Of a stretch of 64,000 nucleotides of DNA, positions 63,411 through 64,000 are shown piece after piece. The notes under the pieces are model-generated. The model was not told where the DNA came from, made no database searches, and saw only the letters and a list, made by a program, of their open reading frames with translations. A program made the position numbers and the translations under genes. The DNA comes from Porphyra umbilicalis. Its lineage: Eukaryota; Rhodophyta; Bangiophyceae; Bangiales; Bangiaceae. Location: assembly GCA_002049455.2 (NCBI GenBank), contig KV918764.1, forward strand, positions 1 to 64,000, read 5' to 3'. The first letter of the stretch is position 1; each line of letters opens with the position of its first letter.

Positions 63411-64000
63411 CCACCCACACCGAGGCGCCCACCACGGGCAGTGGCCGCGGGTGCCGCCGCGGGCGCGCTCAGGGGGGGAGGCGCCCGCCGAAGGGGGGGG
63501 GGGGGGGGGCGCCCGCCGACGGCGGGTCTGCTTGGTCCGCGCCATCCCGCCGCCGGCACCGGTGGGGCGGCCAGTGGCGGGGGGGGGGGGGGGGAGGGGG
63601 GGGGGGGGGGAGGGGTGGCCGCTGGCCGTGGCCGCGGCGCGCCACCGCGCGAGGTGTGCCGCCGGGCAGGCGCGCCGCCCGACCACCCGCCCGCCGACCC
63701 GCCCACACCAACGGCTGGGGGCAAGGGGCGTGGCGACGGCCTGGGGGAGGGCAATGGCGGCAGTGGGGGGGGGCACGGCGGCGGGGGGGGGAAAGCCGGT
63801 GTCGGGGGGGGGTGGACGATGGTGGCGGGGGGGGCCCCCCCCGCACGCCTAGTTAAGCCTGCTCTTCTGGGTATGAGCATCACACGGTGGTTTCGAAAGC
63901 TCCAGAGCGACGTGTTAGAAATCCAGTGGTCCGTAGAAAATTGGGTCGCGACCCAAATTTTGGAGGCCTCCGTAGCCTCTGCGAGAGCACCTTCTGACGC
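63411..64000. other. G-rich tract then palindrome; no gene seen
   Basis: 63470-63840 contains many G runs of 8 to 18 bases. A palindromic block (GGGTCGCGACCC with AATT-type flanks) lies at 63937-63961. Window ends at 64000. Confidence 0.4.
63937..63961. repeat. Palindrome centred on GGGTCGCGACCC
   Basis: AAAATT-GGGTCGCGACCC-AAATTTT: a perfect 12 bp centre with AT-rich flanks that pair with a one-base offset. Confidence 0.75.

Overview
This looks like a nuclear window from a GC-rich, intron-poor eukaryotic alga. My best guess is a bangiophyte red alga (Porphyra/Pyropia type), inferred from very high GC, Ala/Pro/Gly-rich proteins, single short introns, a mandelonitrile-lyase-like GMC oxidoreductase and many transposons. 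No organism-specific marker gene is present, so this is an inference. I saw no operons, Shine-Dalgarno sites, tRNA, rRNA or CRISPR array.

Layout. 1-5.3 kb: one hypothetical minus-strand gene and a diverged satellite-like stretch. 5.3-9.1 kb: a hAT transposase pseudogene split by an 849 bp non-autonomous hAT element with a perfect 8 bp target duplication. 9.9-13 kb: repeat clusters and an intact Tc1/mariner-superfamily transposase with unusual DD90E spacing. 13-19 kb: pyrimidine-, purine- or G-rich sequence with several hairpins and no firm gene. 19.1-21.6 kb: an NB-ARC/TPR STAND-type protein with 138 bp repeats. 23-27.1 kb: a frame-disrupted MFS-type transporter, an 898 bp element with perfect 41 bp inverted ends, and a multi-pass membrane protein. 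27.55-27.69 kb: a near-perfect 132 bp foldback. 28.5-30.7 kb: an extended-synaptotagmin-like SMP/C2 protein. 31.5-33.9 kb: an unrecognised two-exon gene. 35.4-41.4 kb: two divergent GT61/DUF563 glycosyltransferase genes. 41.8-43.5 kb: an intact secreted GMC oxidoreductase. 45.7-59.6 kb: a retroelement graveyard, with a minus-strand Ty3/gypsy chromovirus (gag, protease, RT-RNase H, integrase, GPY/F, chromodomain) between two inverted, diverged copies of an unrecognised gag-like ORF, then another decayed ORF. 59.6-64 kb: low-complexity sequence and an element with 75 bp inverted ends.

Two patterns run through the window. (i) The three introns I can place all start G-rich just after the GT donor and end C-rich just before AG, so their two ends could pair. 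(ii) Host genes are broken only by frame changes at long G/C homopolymers, whereas transposon ORFs mostly keep frame and carry in-frame stops that single C-to-T changes would explain. The host genes encode secretory-pathway sugar transfer (two GT61), membrane contact/lipid transfer (E-Syt-like), transport (MFS), secreted redox chemistry (GMC) and signalling (NB-ARC/TPR). There is no evidence that they form one pathway.
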